From: a virus
IMG/VR virus record: IMGVR_UViG_3300005095_000480
Coordinates: 1-31,196 of that record
Length of the DNA stretch: 31,196 nucleotides
Reading direction: 5' to 3' (one strand)
Made by a program: the position numbers and the translations under genes. Shown here one piece after another: positions 19,008 through 26,389 of this stretch (position 1 is its first letter; the number at the start of each line of letters is the position of its first letter). The notes beneath the pieces were generated by a model. It saw nothing but the letters and a program-made list of their open reading frames with translations, was not told where the DNA came from and made no database searches.

Positions 19008-20870
19008 TCACCCCTCCGGAACTCTCAGCTTAACCGCATAGCCCCTCTCCACCATGGGGCGAGCGTTCTCTTCAGGTACATCTACCACATCACCAGGACT
19101 AATTGAATATTCTCTCCCATCAACCCCAACGAACTCAACTTTGTCTGTGCCGACGGGTAGCCTGATCAACCGGATTTTAACATACTTGATGTTATTACTT
19201 TCATCATCCCTGTCATTCCCGTCATTTTCGTCATTTAGAAATGCAATCAGCCTCTCAGTGTCTTTGTACCTGATTTCCTCTACTGGCTCTTCTTCCACTT
19301 CTTCGGATTCTACAGGCCACTGTTCCCTTGGTAATAGCCTGATCCCCCTGTATGCTCTCTTCTGCTTGTTACCCACCTTGGGCCGGAAGGTGGGGTACAT
19401 CTTGCTGATTCTCCTGAAAAATGAGTTGCTGCTCACTGCATCATAGCCCATCGCATTGCAGTACTCCACATAAGCGTTATACAGGTCATCCTTGACCACA
19501 TATGCATCCTTGTCCTCTTGTGTGCAATCCTCGAGAAATGCTCGCACGCTATCGGTCGAACGAATCCACTCAGAGCGTGCATCAGCGTTGATCGTTGGGT
19601 TGCACTCGAGAATCTTGGACAGTCTCTTGAGAATCTCATCGAGAAAGGCGCTCTTCTCCTCATCCGTCGTCAGGTCCTCAAGTATCCTTGGATTGTTCCG
19701 GAATTTGTTCGGGAACTTCACAATGATCCAGCGTCGCCAGAACGCATCAGATTCATCTCTCGTCCTCGGAAACTCATTTGCTGAAAAGATAAGACGGGCC
19801 GTATTCTTGAATGAGAATGGCTCCTTGAACTTTCGCTCAACTGTGATATAATCATCTCCCGTGAGGGCCTTGAATGTATCCGTGCTGTACAGTGTCGTGG
19901 ATGGCAGATCCGGGAAAATATTAGCAAGCTTACCGATTAATGCTGCGGTCCTGAAACGTCTCATGCTTGGTGTCGATAAGTCCTGTAGCGAAACATGACT
20001 AACATTCTCCGGACCTAACAGGTCTGTTATCAGGTTCAGGTATGTCGATTTCCCGTTGCTACCCGTACCGTAGATAAAGTAAGCGTACGGGAAGTGGGTA
20101 CGGACCAAGCAGGCAGCAGGGATCTCATACAGGATTTCAAGGTCCTCCTGGTTGACCAGACACTCGAGGAACTTGCGAATGCGGTCATGTCTGCAGCCAG
20201 GGATGTAGTTAACATTAATACAGTATGTAAAGCCAAAAAGGGGACTGTTCGGGATCAGCTTAACCTCTCCGTTGTCCCACCAGAGCACGCCGTTCTTCAC
20301 AGGTATGAGAATCCGGCCATTGTGCTTGTTGAACGGGAATTCTCTGACAGAACACAGGTACTGAATCTGTTTACGGACCTCGGCAACATAAATTGTCGCC
20401 CTCTTCTCCCTCGGAAATCCCATCTTCACCAGATGGTGGTAGATTACAGAATCGATAACATTGTCATAATCTATGTACTTGCTTCCATCCCAGACATAGA
20501 ACACTCCGTTGAAATGAATGATGGCGTATTTCTTCGCAAGAAACTCAGCAAAACCTCTGTAGTCAATTCGGACATGTCCATTCTCGACCTCCATGAATTT
20601 TTCATCAGATGTTTTGAGGACCCTGATCTCGGTTACTCCATCTTCGCACCTGATCACATGGTCGCCGTATTTCTTTGAGATTATCAGTGCGATCTTTATG
20701 GCGGTCCTTATGTCTTCAGGGTAGCTATCGAGATTTTTGTACGCTTGTAGGAGTAATGGTAGTTCTTCTCCTGCTGCTTCATACTCATCAATTATTGCAT
20801 CTACAACAGGTCGAATTTCATCGAACTCATTCACTGGATCAAAGTACCTTGCTGCAAGGCTGCTGATCAT
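19008..20870 (-). CDS. Superfamily 3 helicase / D5-type primase-helicase
   Basis: 620 residues. Residues about 90-260 match the D5_N region preceding SF3 helicases (GVFYVWDGSKYIDYD, then NGVLWWDNG). Walker A is GTGSNGKST (268-276), Walker B ANIFPD (316-321), motif C LIFSANEFP with N365, and the arginine finger region FWRRW (378-382). A hinge and acidic stretch (530-560) lead to a terminal beta domain (565-615, VEFVGVDGREYSISPGDVV) like the small B domain of archaeal GINS. No AEP primase catalytic motif (DxD) is seen at the N-terminus. It probably unwinds the origin at 21104-21440. It overlaps the RHH gene by 32 nt. Confidence 0.92.
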   Translation of the reverse strand: MISSLAARYFDPVNEFDEIRPVVDAIIDEYEAAGEELPLLLQAYKNLDSYPEDIRTAIKIALIISKKYGDHVIRCEDGVTEIRVLKTSDEKFMEVENGHVRIDYRGFAEFLAKKYAIIHFNGVFYVWDGSKYIDYDNVIDSVIYHHLVKMGFPREKRATIYVAEVRKQIQYLCSVREFPFNKHNGRILIPVKNGVLWWDNGEVKLIPNSPLFGFTYCINVNYIPGCRHDRIRKFLECLVNQEDLEILYEIPAACLVRTHFPYAYFIYGTGSNGKSTYLNLITDLLGPENVSHVSLQDLSTPSMRRFRTAALIGKLANIFPDLPSTTLYSTDTFKALTGDDYITVERKFKEPFSFKNTARLIFSANEFPRTRDESDAFWRRWIIVKFPNKFRNNPRILEDLTTDEEKSAFLDEILKRLSKILECNPTINADARSEWIRSTDSVRAFLEDCTQEDKDAYVVKDDLYNAYVEYCNAMGYDAVSSNSFFRRISKMYPTFRPKVGNKQKRAYRGIRLLPREQWPVESEEVEEEPVEEIRYKDTERLIAFLNDENDGNDRDDESNNIKYVKIRLIRLPVGTDKVEFVGVDGREYSISPGDVVDVPEENARPMVERGYAVKLRVPEG

Positions 20871-21033
20871 TCACAATCACTCCATAATCCCTCTCCAACT
20901 TTTCCCTGATAGCTTCCTCAACAAAACCGGAAATTGCACCCTGCTTTGCTGGCAAGATATCCCTCATAATCTCATTAATCCTTGGGTCAATCTTAACACC
21001 AAGGAAAACCTTGTTCCCCCTCTTCCGGCCCAT
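20839..21033 (-). CDS. RHH DNA-binding protein upstream of the helicase
   Basis: 64 residues. NKVFLGVKIDPRINEIM is the strand plus helix 1, and QGAISGFVEEAIREKLER the turn and helix 2 of an RHH fold. The ATG 21033 is leaderless relative to a TATA box at 21052-21063. A palindrome between TATA box and ATG suggests self-repression, giving control over the co-transcribed helicase and so copy number. It may also bind the nearby origin. Confidence 0.8.
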   Translation of the reverse strand: MGRKRGNKVFLGVKIDPRINEIMRDILPAKQGAISGFVEEAIREKLERDYGVIVNDQQPCSKVL

Positions 21034-21040
21034 GGATGTA

Positions 21041-21063
21041 ATTGTACATACAATTATTTAAAT
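21041..21063 (-). promoter_or_regulatory. TATA box with overlapping operator palindrome
   Basis: The TATA element is ATTTAAATAATT on the minus strand (21052-21063), centred about 25 nt from ATG 21033. Between them, at 21041-21054, lies the palindrome ATTGTA-CA-TACAAT, with 6-bp perfect arms. Its position over the transcription start is typical for a repressor site, probably for the RHH protein encoded just downstream. Confidence 0.6.
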
Positions 21064-21103
21064 GATATGGTTGACTGGTCCGGTGATGAATCATGATAGT
21101 TCC

Positions 21104-21145
21104 ATATCCACCCTTGGGTGGATATTATCCACCATAAGGTGGATA
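21104..21145. repeat. TATCCACC hairpin pair, left block
   Basis: A perfect 10-bp inverted repeat, ATATCCACCC-TT-GGGTGGATAT (21104-21125), is followed by TATCCACC-ATAA-GGTGGATA (21126-21145). The two hairpins are adjacent. The same half-site recurs in the right block and as singles at about 21317, 21326, 21413 and 21423. Confidence 0.85.
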
Positions 21146-21220
21146 TGATTAGGTTATACTGTGTCGAAACCACATCGAAACTTGAAGATTTTTCAGTTTT
21201 TACAAAACCGTTCAAAACCA

Positions 21221-21262
21221 TATCCACCTTCTGGGTGGATAATATCCACCTTAGGGTGGATA
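21221..21262. repeat. TATCCACC hairpin pair, right block
   Basis: TATCCACC (21221-21228) and GGTGGATA (21234-21241) form one hairpin. TATCCACC (21243-21250) and GGTGGATA (21255-21262) form the next. Each has 8-bp arms and a 4-5 nt loop. Same architecture and motif as the left block, about 117 bp away. Candidate initiator-binding iterons. Confidence 0.85.
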
Positions 21263-21502
21263 TAACGGAGGGATCTTAGAGGTTTTTAGGGGAAAAAAGG
21301 CGAATTATCAGAAATATCCACTATATCCACTATCTCTACAAGCGCTAATTGTTTAATTTTTGGTTGAAGAATTTTTAATGGACTAATTAGTGTAATAATA
21401 TAGGGGTCAAATGGTGGATATTGTGGATATCTCAATTAATGGGCTTTGACGGGGTCGATGATGTCATGAGAACCGTGATAGATATATCATTAAATACCAC
21501 AA

Positions 21503-21539
21503 GATGAAAAAGAGAGGAAAAGGGGAGAATAGGGTAAAA
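21503..21539 (-). terminator. Pyrimidine-rich transcription stop of the 21540 operon
   Basis: On the minus strand, the stretch just after the stop codon reads CCCCTTTTCCTCTCTTTTTC. Archaeal termination occurs at T-rich tracts like this, and there is no gene beyond it before the origin region. Confidence 0.45.
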
Positions 21540-21866
21540 TCACTCGACTACTTCTTCAAACTCCTCGTGGACATCGACCATCTTGATGGGAAACGGGATT
21601 TTCTCAACAAGCTTGTTCAGCTCATCGAGCAGTTCCATGTAGTTCGGATGATTCTTGACATACTGCTCATTCTGTTCGATCAGCTTCCAGATCTTCTTGA
21701 CATCTCCACTCTTGGCAGCCTCAATACCCTCGCTGGAAGAAAAAGTAAGGATGAAAGCGTCACAGGTGCACGGCAGCATGTATGCTTTCTTCCCGTAAGC
21801 TATGAAGTGCTCATCTGTGCACACATCCTGACCGATCACGATTTTCTCACTAATCTTCTCGCTCAT
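21540..21866 (-). CDS. Hypothetical protein with acidic tail
   Basis: 108 residues from ATG 21866. Cys16 and the CTC pair near 33-35 (LPCTCDAFILTF), then helices and an acidic end (VHEEFEEVVE). Last gene of a five-gene minus operon, overlapping the upstream small gene. The fold may be alpha/beta (KIVIGQDVCTDEHFIAYG). No family recognised. Confidence 0.8.
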   Translation of the reverse strand: MSEKISEKIVIGQDVCTDEHFIAYGKKAYMLPCTCDAFILTFSSSEGIEAAKSGDVKKIWKLIEQNEQYVKNHPNYMELLDELNKLVEKIPFPIKMVDVHEEFEEVVE

Positions 21867-21978
21867 CTTTACGCCTCCCTATAATATCCCGAATCAGGTC
21901 GTCGATATAGCGAATCATAAAAACTTTCTCATCCTTATCACCAAATACTTCTACCTCGACAGTAACTCTGACCTTCAT
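21850..21978 (-). CDS. Small charged protein
   Basis: 42 residues from ATG 21978: MKVRVTVEVEVFGDKDEKVF is two beta strands, then a helix (YIDDLIRDIIGRRKDE). Overlaps the 21540 gene by 17 nt and follows the 21983 gene by 4 nt, so operon logic supports coding. A dodecin- or RHH-like minimal fold is possible. Function unknown. Confidence 0.65.
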   Translation of the reverse strand: MKVRVTVEVEVFGDKDEKVFMIRYIDDLIRDIIGRRKDERED

Positions 21979-21982
21979 TCTA

Positions 21983-22330
21983 TCACCCGTAGATATACAT
22001 CTCTACCCTCTGTGCCCCCGTCGAACTAGCGAGGTCGAGCACCTGATCAACCACCGACTCAACAGAACAGGTGGTTGTGATGGTCGATTCGCTCATAGAT
22101 TCATATCCCTCTTTGTACAGTTCAGCCTTGATCCCGTACACATCAAGTTCCCCAATCACATTCATGAACCCAATCTTGCTGTAGCACCTGGTATAGTCAC
22201 GGGGTAAGTTATCCCTCTTTTCTTTGCGGACCTCCACCACGACAACAGAGATCTTCTCATCTACTCGATCAATCAACGGTGTGTATCCTTTACCTTTTAC
22301 TGCTTCGGCAACTTCATCCACTACTGACAT
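21983..22330 (-). CDS. Hypothetical alpha/beta protein
   Basis: 115 residues. Starts MSVVDEVAEAVKGKGYTPLI, then alternating strands (ISVVVVEVRKEKRDN) and a Ser/Thr-rich stretch (SESTITTTCSVESVVDQVL). Six nt after the membrane-protein gene. No family recognised; the operon contains a membrane protein and a Cys-rich protein, suggesting a membrane-linked function. Confidence 0.75.
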   Translation of the reverse strand: MSVVDEVAEAVKGKGYTPLIDRVDEKISVVVVEVRKEKRDNLPRDYTRCYSKIGFMNVIGELDVYGIKAELYKEGYESMSESTITTTCSVESVVDQVLDLASSTGAQRVEMYIYG

Positions 22331-22336
22331 GTTGCA

Positions 22337-22687
22337 TCACCTCATATACTTCCTCTTGAACCACACTACTAAGACAACAAGAACTACTGTAACAACAGTA
22401 CTAATGCCACAAAGAATTGCAGACACTATTGTAAATGCTGGTTTTATTGCAGTGAATGCATTGGGATTCGGCGTATGTGTTGCTGCAAATCCAAAGCACT
22501 TTATCGCTATCAAGTACCCTACAAATGGTATGCCACTGAGCAAACAAATCAGTCCCGAGAGAATCCCTGTCATAAATCCATACACCCCTGGATGTATGAT
22601 ATATCCGTACACTGCGAAACCCACAACTACCACGATGGGCACACATTCTAGGATTCCTTTATTCTCATATTCTATTTCGACTTCCAT
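22337..22687 (-). CDS. Membrane protein with about three helices
   Basis: 116 residues. Hydrophobic segments: VPIVVVVGFAVYGYIIH, FMTGILSGLICLLSGIPFVG, and IVSAILCGISTVVTVVLVVL with VVWFKRKYMR as a cytoplasmic basic end. Ribosome binding site AAGGTGAT precedes ATG 22687. A longer frame on the other strand exists here but has T-rich low-complexity codons. Possible transporter fragment or holin-like protein; no family recognised. Confidence 0.75.
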   Translation of the reverse strand: MEVEIEYENKGILECVPIVVVVGFAVYGYIIHPGVYGFMTGILSGLICLLSGIPFVGYLIAIKCFGFAATHTPNPNAFTAIKPAFTIVSAILCGISTVVTVVLVVLVVWFKRKYMR

Positions 22688-22693
22688 GGCATA

Positions 22694-22975
22694 TCACCTT
22701 GTGAAAATGGCCCTCTCAACATACTTTCTGTGTCTTGAAATTCTATCAATGACTCCCGCACAAGATTCTCCTCTCTCTATATGCCTAATCTTGTGCTTCT
22801 CTGTGAGCAGTGCTGCAGCGGTTACTTCTCTTAGACCACAGCACTCATCAAAAGAGAACACGACCTTACCGCAGCACTTGCACACAACATCAAACCTTGT
22901 ACCTACTAGGCTTCTGTCTGCAACGACTTCAAACCACTTCCCATCTATAGACTTTGCCACATCTTCCGCGGTCAT
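22694..22975 (-). CDS. Cys-rich protein with possible zinc site
   Basis: 93 residues. Cys pattern CKCCGKVVF, DECCGLR and ESCAG, plus KHKIRHIERGESC, which could form a zinc site of Cys/His type. First gene of the minus operon, with SD-like AGGTGGT before ATG 22975 and a TATA-like TTAAATAGTAAT at about 23004-23015. Function unknown, perhaps regulatory. Confidence 0.75.
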   Translation of the reverse strand: MTAEDVAKSIDGKWFEVVADRSLVGTRFDVVCKCCGKVVFSFDECCGLREVTAAALLTEKHKIRHIERGESCAGVIDRISRHRKYVERAIFTR

Positions 22976-23086
22976 GCTACCACCTGATCATCACTATGAC
23001 ATATTACTATTTAACATTTTCTACTGGAATAACAACAGAAAACATTAAATAATATTAGAGTGATAAGTAGATTGGTGGTGAGATAA

Positions 23087-23215
23087 ATGAAGACGGCGCA
23101 TGTGCAGATCCCATGGGGTATATCTTTCGAAGAGGCGAAGAAAATAGCGATGGCGATAGCAGAGACTTACGGGAATGTTAGAGCTTACGGGTTGGTGGAA
23201 CTTGGAAGAAAATAA
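23087..23215 (+). CDS. Small hypothetical protein
   Basis: 42 residues, MKTAHVQIPWGISFEEAKKI, then MAIAETYGNVRAYGLVELG: one strand, helix, strand. Ribosome binding site GGTGGTGAG precedes ATG 23087, with a TATA box ATTAAATAATATT at 23044-23056. First gene of the plus group. Divergent from the 22975 operon across about 110 nt. Function unknown. Confidence 0.65.
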   Translation: MKTAHVQIPWGISFEEAKKIAMAIAETYGNVRAYGLVELGRK

Positions 23216-23324
23216 ACACTCCCCACCAATACCATGGGATGAATGGGAAGAGCATGTAGATGAGGAGTCAGATGTGGAAGTGATGATTGGTTTATATCTA
23301 TTCTGCTTCCGCGAGCGTGACTGA
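23175..23324 (+). CDS. Small acidic hypothetical protein (doubtful)
   Basis: 49 residues from ATG 23175, in another frame overlapping the 23087 gene by 41 nt. Trp/Glu-rich (WWNLEENKHSPPIPWDEWEE). No ribosome binding site; the only support is that it fills the space to the next gene and has a plausible composition. It ends one base before the next ATG. Confidence 0.4.
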   Translation: MLELTGWWNLEENKHSPPIPWDEWEEHVDEESDVEVMIGLYLFCFRERD

Positions 23325-23325
23325 C

Positions 23326-23721
23326 ATGGTGGTCTTAGAGGTTGTCAGGACAATCGAAGTGAACAACCACCCTCTTGTGCTCAGAGGAAAGAAAAGAGGG
23401 TGGTTTGTTTACACACTTCCTGAGAGATGGGACAGAACGAAACCACCATTTGAGCTGTGGACCAAGCAAGAGATCCTAAAGCAGGGAATAACTGCGGGAC
23501 CTTTCATGCTGAAAATCTACCCTGACCAGCTAAAAGTGATGGTTTATCCATATCCAGTGCCAGGAAATTACCCGAAACTCGAAATAACGACATCTAGCTA
23601 CTTCGCTGAGGAAAAAATACCGGTTGAGAGGTGTGTGGATGATGACAAGACAATCTATGTTGGGTTGAGCGGGAGAGAGTACAAAAGCTGTTATGTGTAT
23701 CTGGTTAGATTAGTTGATTGA
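23326..23721 (+). CDS. Hypothetical beta-rich protein
   Basis: 131 residues from ATG 23326. A TATA-like TTTATATCTA (23291-23300) lies about 30 nt upstream, favouring this start over the in-frame GTG 23287. Beta-rich with Tyr/Pro (KVMVYPYPVPGNYPKLEI, then DKTIYVGLSGREYKSCYVYL). Two genes with similar Tyr-rich, beta-type composition follow. Function unknown. Confidence 0.75.
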   Translation: MVVLEVVRTIEVNNHPLVLRGKKRGWFVYTLPERWDRTKPPFELWTKQEILKQGITAGPFMLKIYPDQLKVMVYPYPVPGNYPKLEITTSSYFAEEKIPVERCVDDDKTIYVGLSGREYKSCYVYLVRLVD

Positions 23722-23734
23722 GGTGGTTGAGATT

Positions 23735-24142
23735 ATGCTGGTTATCGATCTAGAAACTAAGTGTGTGAAGTACAATGATAGCGTGATCAAAAATTGCAGG
23801 AGAGTAAGTATTTGTGGGGAATACACTAAAGAAGAAACGAACGGGAAAATAACTGTCAGTGGTTCTTATATTGCCACAGTTCTCACATATTTTAATGTTT
23901 ATGTAATCCACAACCACAAGAAGAAAGGAATAACCAAGGGAGAGCTAACCATATGCTACAAAGACTATGTTGACGAAGCCAAAGCGATATATATGCTGAT
24001 GAACTTCGAGATACTTAATGTATCTCTAGACTGTGCATGGCCGATTACGGGAAGCAAGAACGGTATATATGTCAATGGAATAATTTTTGTGGAACCACAC
24101 AATATTAATTCTGAAGTGATCAATCTGGAGGGATCAAAATGA
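23735..24142 (+). CDS. Hypothetical protein
   Basis: 135 residues from ATG 23735, behind TTGAGGTGGTTGAG. Beta-rich, Asn/Ile-rich (GSYIATVLTYFNVYVIHNHKK). Codon use is AT-rich compared with the structural operon, suggesting later acquisition. Overlaps the next small gene (ATGA). No family recognised. Confidence 0.75.
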   Translation: MLVIDLETKCVKYNDSVIKNCRRVSICGEYTKEETNGKITVSGSYIATVLTYFNVYVIHNHKKKGITKGELTICYKDYVDEAKAIYMLMNFEILNVSLDCAWPITGSKNGIYVNGIIFVEPHNINSEVINLEGSK

Positions 24143-24288
24143 ACAGACACGAACTGCTTGTCATCGCGTCAATTGCGACATTCATTGCAGCAGCGATAAG
24201 CGCCCTAAAAGCAGACTACACAGGAATGACTGTATATCTGGTGGTGGCAGGGATCGACACGATTGCTGCGGCAAAAATTAAAGATTAA
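24139..24288 (+). CDS. Small membrane protein with two helices
   Basis: 49 residues: MNRHELLVIASIATFIAAAI, then MTVYLVVAGIDTIAAAKI, two hydrophobic helices with a short loop. ATGA overlap with the upstream stop. Converges on the minus gene at 24278, with which its end overlaps by 11 nt. Function unknown. Confidence 0.7.
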   Translation: MNRHELLVIASIATFIAAAISALKADYTGMTVYLVVAGIDTIAAAKIKD

Positions 24289-24451
24289 ATGGATAAACTC
24301 TACCAGACTCAATGTCTTCTTCAGCTCTTTTTATCGATTCCACCAGCTCCTTATCAGAAAGAACATCAAGGGTTTCGATGATCGAATCAAGTTTATCTCG
24401 AACATCTCTCAGCTCCTTAATTATGTCCATGACTCCCGGCACAGAGTCCAT
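24278..24451 (-). CDS. Antitoxin-like small protein
   Basis: 57 residues from ATG 24451; ATG 24430 is an in-frame alternative. The sequence ELRDVRDKLDSIIETLDVLS, then DKELVESIKRAEEDIESGRV, matches the C-terminal pattern of archaeal RelB-like antitoxins (LSDxEL...DIxxGRV). A DNA-binding N-terminus is missing and no RelE-type toxin is adjacent. It may be an orphan antitoxin that counters a host toxin. A TATA-like TTATATATC lies at 24465-24474. Confidence 0.65.
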   Translation of the reverse strand: MDSVPGVMDIIKELRDVRDKLDSIIETLDVLSDKELVESIKRAEEDIESGRVYPFNL

Positions 24452-24464
24452 AGAGAGAGTAGAT

Positions 24465-24474
24465 GATATATAAC
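24465..24474 (-). promoter_or_regulatory. TATA box for the antitoxin-like gene
   Basis: Minus-strand TTATATATC sits between the sulfotransferase stop (24481) and the antitoxin-like start (24451, or 24430). Spacing fits neither start ideally (about 19 and 40 nt), so the start of this gene is unsettled. Confidence 0.4.
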
Positions 24475-24480
24475 TTAAAA

Positions 24481-25161
24481 TTACCGGACCGAAGGAACGA
24501 TTGGTTTGATAGCACTCTTCAGTTTTATCCCGAACTCTTTTTCTATTGCCTTTCTTGCCTTTTTAGGTTCTTCGTAAATCACATGTACACATTTCGCTCG
24601 ATCTGCAGCCGTCTTGGCGTTCCACGCGATTTTATACATGACAGTTCTTTTGTCACCGCCCAATTTTGTGTGGATGGTGTCGCAGTAGAAGCACTTATCC
24701 TGTGATCCGGCCTGATTGAGTAGCTTTTGGGGATTCGGGAATATCTCGACATGTGCAAGAACGATATGCTCGAGATTTCTCTCAAGAAATATGCATGGAA
24801 TTCCGTAGTCTTCTTGTATCCTGTCGAGCCACAGCCACATTTGATTGTCCTTGATGATTATGTTGTGTTTGCTCTTGTCAAGAACATCAATTAATATCTC
24901 AACCAGTTTGTAGTCGGTCACAACAGGATGATAGCCCCTGACAGCCCTTATTAACTTGGCCATAATGTGCGGTTCGAGCTCGAAATAATCCTCAAACACA
25001 TTCCAGAAATGCAGCTTTTCTCCCGTATCACGGTTCAGGTCAGGGATCAAAGAGGGTGAAAAAGGTTCATGCAGCACCAGAGCATCGGTGCTTTCCTTAA
25101 TGACTTTCTGCCATGCCGTTGTTCCCGATCGATAATAACCAGAAAAGATACCAACAATCAT
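24481..25161 (-). CDS. Sulfotransferase
   Basis: 226 residues. FSGYYRSGTTAWQKVI (6-21) is the 5'-PSB loop that binds the PAPS phosphosulfate, with Arg11, Ser12 and Thr14-15. FLERNLEHIVLAHV (125-138) resembles the 3'-phosphate-binding motif, with Arg128 and Asn129. The protein has the usual alpha/beta sulfotransferase order. It shares ATGA with the glycosyltransferase gene upstream, so both act in one pathway: most likely sulfation of a glycan on the virion or host surface. The PAPS cofactor must come from the host. Confidence 0.8.
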   Translation of the reverse strand: MIVGIFSGYYRSGTTAWQKVIKESTDALVLHEPFSPSLIPDLNRDTGEKLHFWNVFEDYFELEPHIMAKLIRAVRGYHPVVTDYKLVEILIDVLDKSKHNIIIKDNQMWLWLDRIQEDYGIPCIFLERNLEHIVLAHVEIFPNPQKLLNQAGSQDKCFYCDTIHTKLGGDKRTVMYKIAWNAKTAADRAKCVHVIYEEPKKARKAIEKEFGIKLKSAIKPIVPSVR

Positions 25162-26369
25162 AGCAGTTCCTCCTCCACTTTCCTCATGAGGTCCAGCCAG
25201 TCCATTCTAACGCGATCCCATGTGAGATTCTCTTGCACATGCTGCCTCATTGCAATCCCGTGCTTCTTCGCGAGTCTCGGGTTGTAGTAGTACATTTCAA
25301 GAGCTTTTGCTATATCCATGGGGTGATATTGCGCCTGCCTTGCTGATGACAGGTTCATCCACTGATACGCTGATGGTGTTACTGCCAGACCTCTTTCACC
25401 CTCCACAACTTTACGACACCTGCAGCATGTGTGAACACCCACAAGCTCAGCAGGAGCACTGAAATTTCCCACAATGCTGGGTGTTTCGCACGCTCCGGCC
25501 TCCACAACAGGCATCTCAAAGCTCCCACCCATCACAGTCATTAGCTGACAGTCTGCAGCACTGTAATACTCCCTCAACATCTCATCAGGGACCATATCAC
25601 CTGACTTGAACAATATTCTATTCGTCAGGTCAATCCCGTACAGCTCTTCTATCGATTTCACAACTTCGAACAGGTTGTACCCTCCAGCTCGCACGGGATC
25701 TGTGTGGATGTAATAAACTGCATCAGCATCTGTGTTCTTGAGAAATCTTGCGAAACCTTCTATCATTGTCGGGATGTTTTCTCGAGGTCCGTGGTTCGCT
25801 ACGACAGATATAACTTTGAATTCTGCATCAGCAGGGAACGAATCATTATCGTCGGGATAAAATGTCTTGATGTCAACACCATGTGGGATGGGTGCTGTTA
25901 TAATTTCAGTAGTTAGGTCTCTTTTACAGTATTCCTCTAAACATCTCATAGCCCAAATAGTCATGGGGACGGCTTTGTACAGGCAGGGATGTCTCAGAAG
26001 TCTTCGAACAGGGTGTGGGAGCGGTTCGTGATCCACAATAGCCCACCAGACGACTGGTGTAGTTATCTGATCGAGCCATGCTGGATTAAAAGTTGCCATC
26101 CATAAGTCGAAGTGTGCTATAATGACATCATACTTGTCTTGAACCTGTGGAAGTACTGGATGGTAGATTGTTCCATTCCCGCCAATTATCCTGACATCCC
26201 CATCTCCTTCATCACCATCGAGCGTTATGTCGATCGTTGTTTGCTGAAGTCCGTAGTAAGCAAACACATCCACAGCATGCTCCTTCAGTAACCCGTACAC
26301 CACTTCTTTGCAGCAACGTCCATACCCAGACGATATAAGAGGCGACACACTAAGATATGCTATTTTCAT
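25158..26369 (-). CDS. Glycosyltransferase, GT-B fold (GT4-like)
   Basis: 403 residues from ATG 26369, leaderless behind a TATA box at 26391-26400. The N-terminal domain starts MKIAYLSVSPLISSGYGRCC, a nucleotide-sugar-free acceptor-side Rossmann fold, with VIIAHFDLWM. The C-terminal domain has ISVVANHGPRENIPTMIEGF and MPVVEAGACETPSIVG (a Glu-rich donor-binding motif like EALACGTPVI). This is the GT4 glycosyltransferase layout. Together with the sulfotransferase it probably builds a sulfated glycan on viral or cell-surface protein. Upstream is a divergent promoter. Confidence 0.88.
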   Translation of the reverse strand: MKIAYLSVSPLISSGYGRCCKEVVYGLLKEHAVDVFAYYGLQQTTIDITLDGDEGDGDVRIIGGNGTIYHPVLPQVQDKYDVIIAHFDLWMATFNPAWLDQITTPVVWWAIVDHEPLPHPVRRLLRHPCLYKAVPMTIWAMRCLEEYCKRDLTTEIITAPIPHGVDIKTFYPDDNDSFPADAEFKVISVVANHGPRENIPTMIEGFARFLKNTDADAVYYIHTDPVRAGGYNLFEVVKSIEELYGIDLTNRILFKSGDMVPDEMLREYYSAADCQLMTVMGGSFEMPVVEAGACETPSIVGNFSAPAELVGVHTCCRCRKVVEGERGLAVTPSAYQWMNLSSARQAQYHPMDIAKALEMYYYNPRLAKKHGIAMRQHVQENLTWDRVRMDWLDLMRKVEEELL

Positions 26370-26389
26370 AGCACAAACTAACACAAGCG

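Larger units (their letters stand above)
21034..21539. other. Gene-free regulatory and probable origin region
   Basis: The largest non-coding stretch, about 506 nt. No protein frame with a plausible start was found. It holds the helicase-operon promoter (21041-21063), four inverted repeats around TATCCACC (21104-21262), further single half-sites, an AT-rich segment (21340-21420), and the T-rich stop of the 21540 operon. Its position in front of the SF3 helicase operon is the usual place for an SF3-helicase origin. Confidence 0.7.

Noticed and set aside
20094-20678. Plus-strand frame of 194 residues
   Set aside because: Lies opposite the helicase gene, whose Walker and SF3 motifs are intact. 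Shadow frame.
19008-20870. Calling the helicase a complete primase-helicase
   Set aside because: No primase catalytic motif was found at the N-terminus; only the D5_N-like region and SF3 helicase core are supported.
21104-21262. CRISPR array
   Set aside because: The repeated TATCCACC units are short hairpins with irregular spacing and no unique spacers of 30-40 nt. Origin-like, not CRISPR.
22224-23048. Plus-strand frame of 274 residues
   Set aside because: Rich in Thr, Ser and His with no ribosome binding site, lying opposite three minus genes with tight spacing and good start signals. Antisense shadow.
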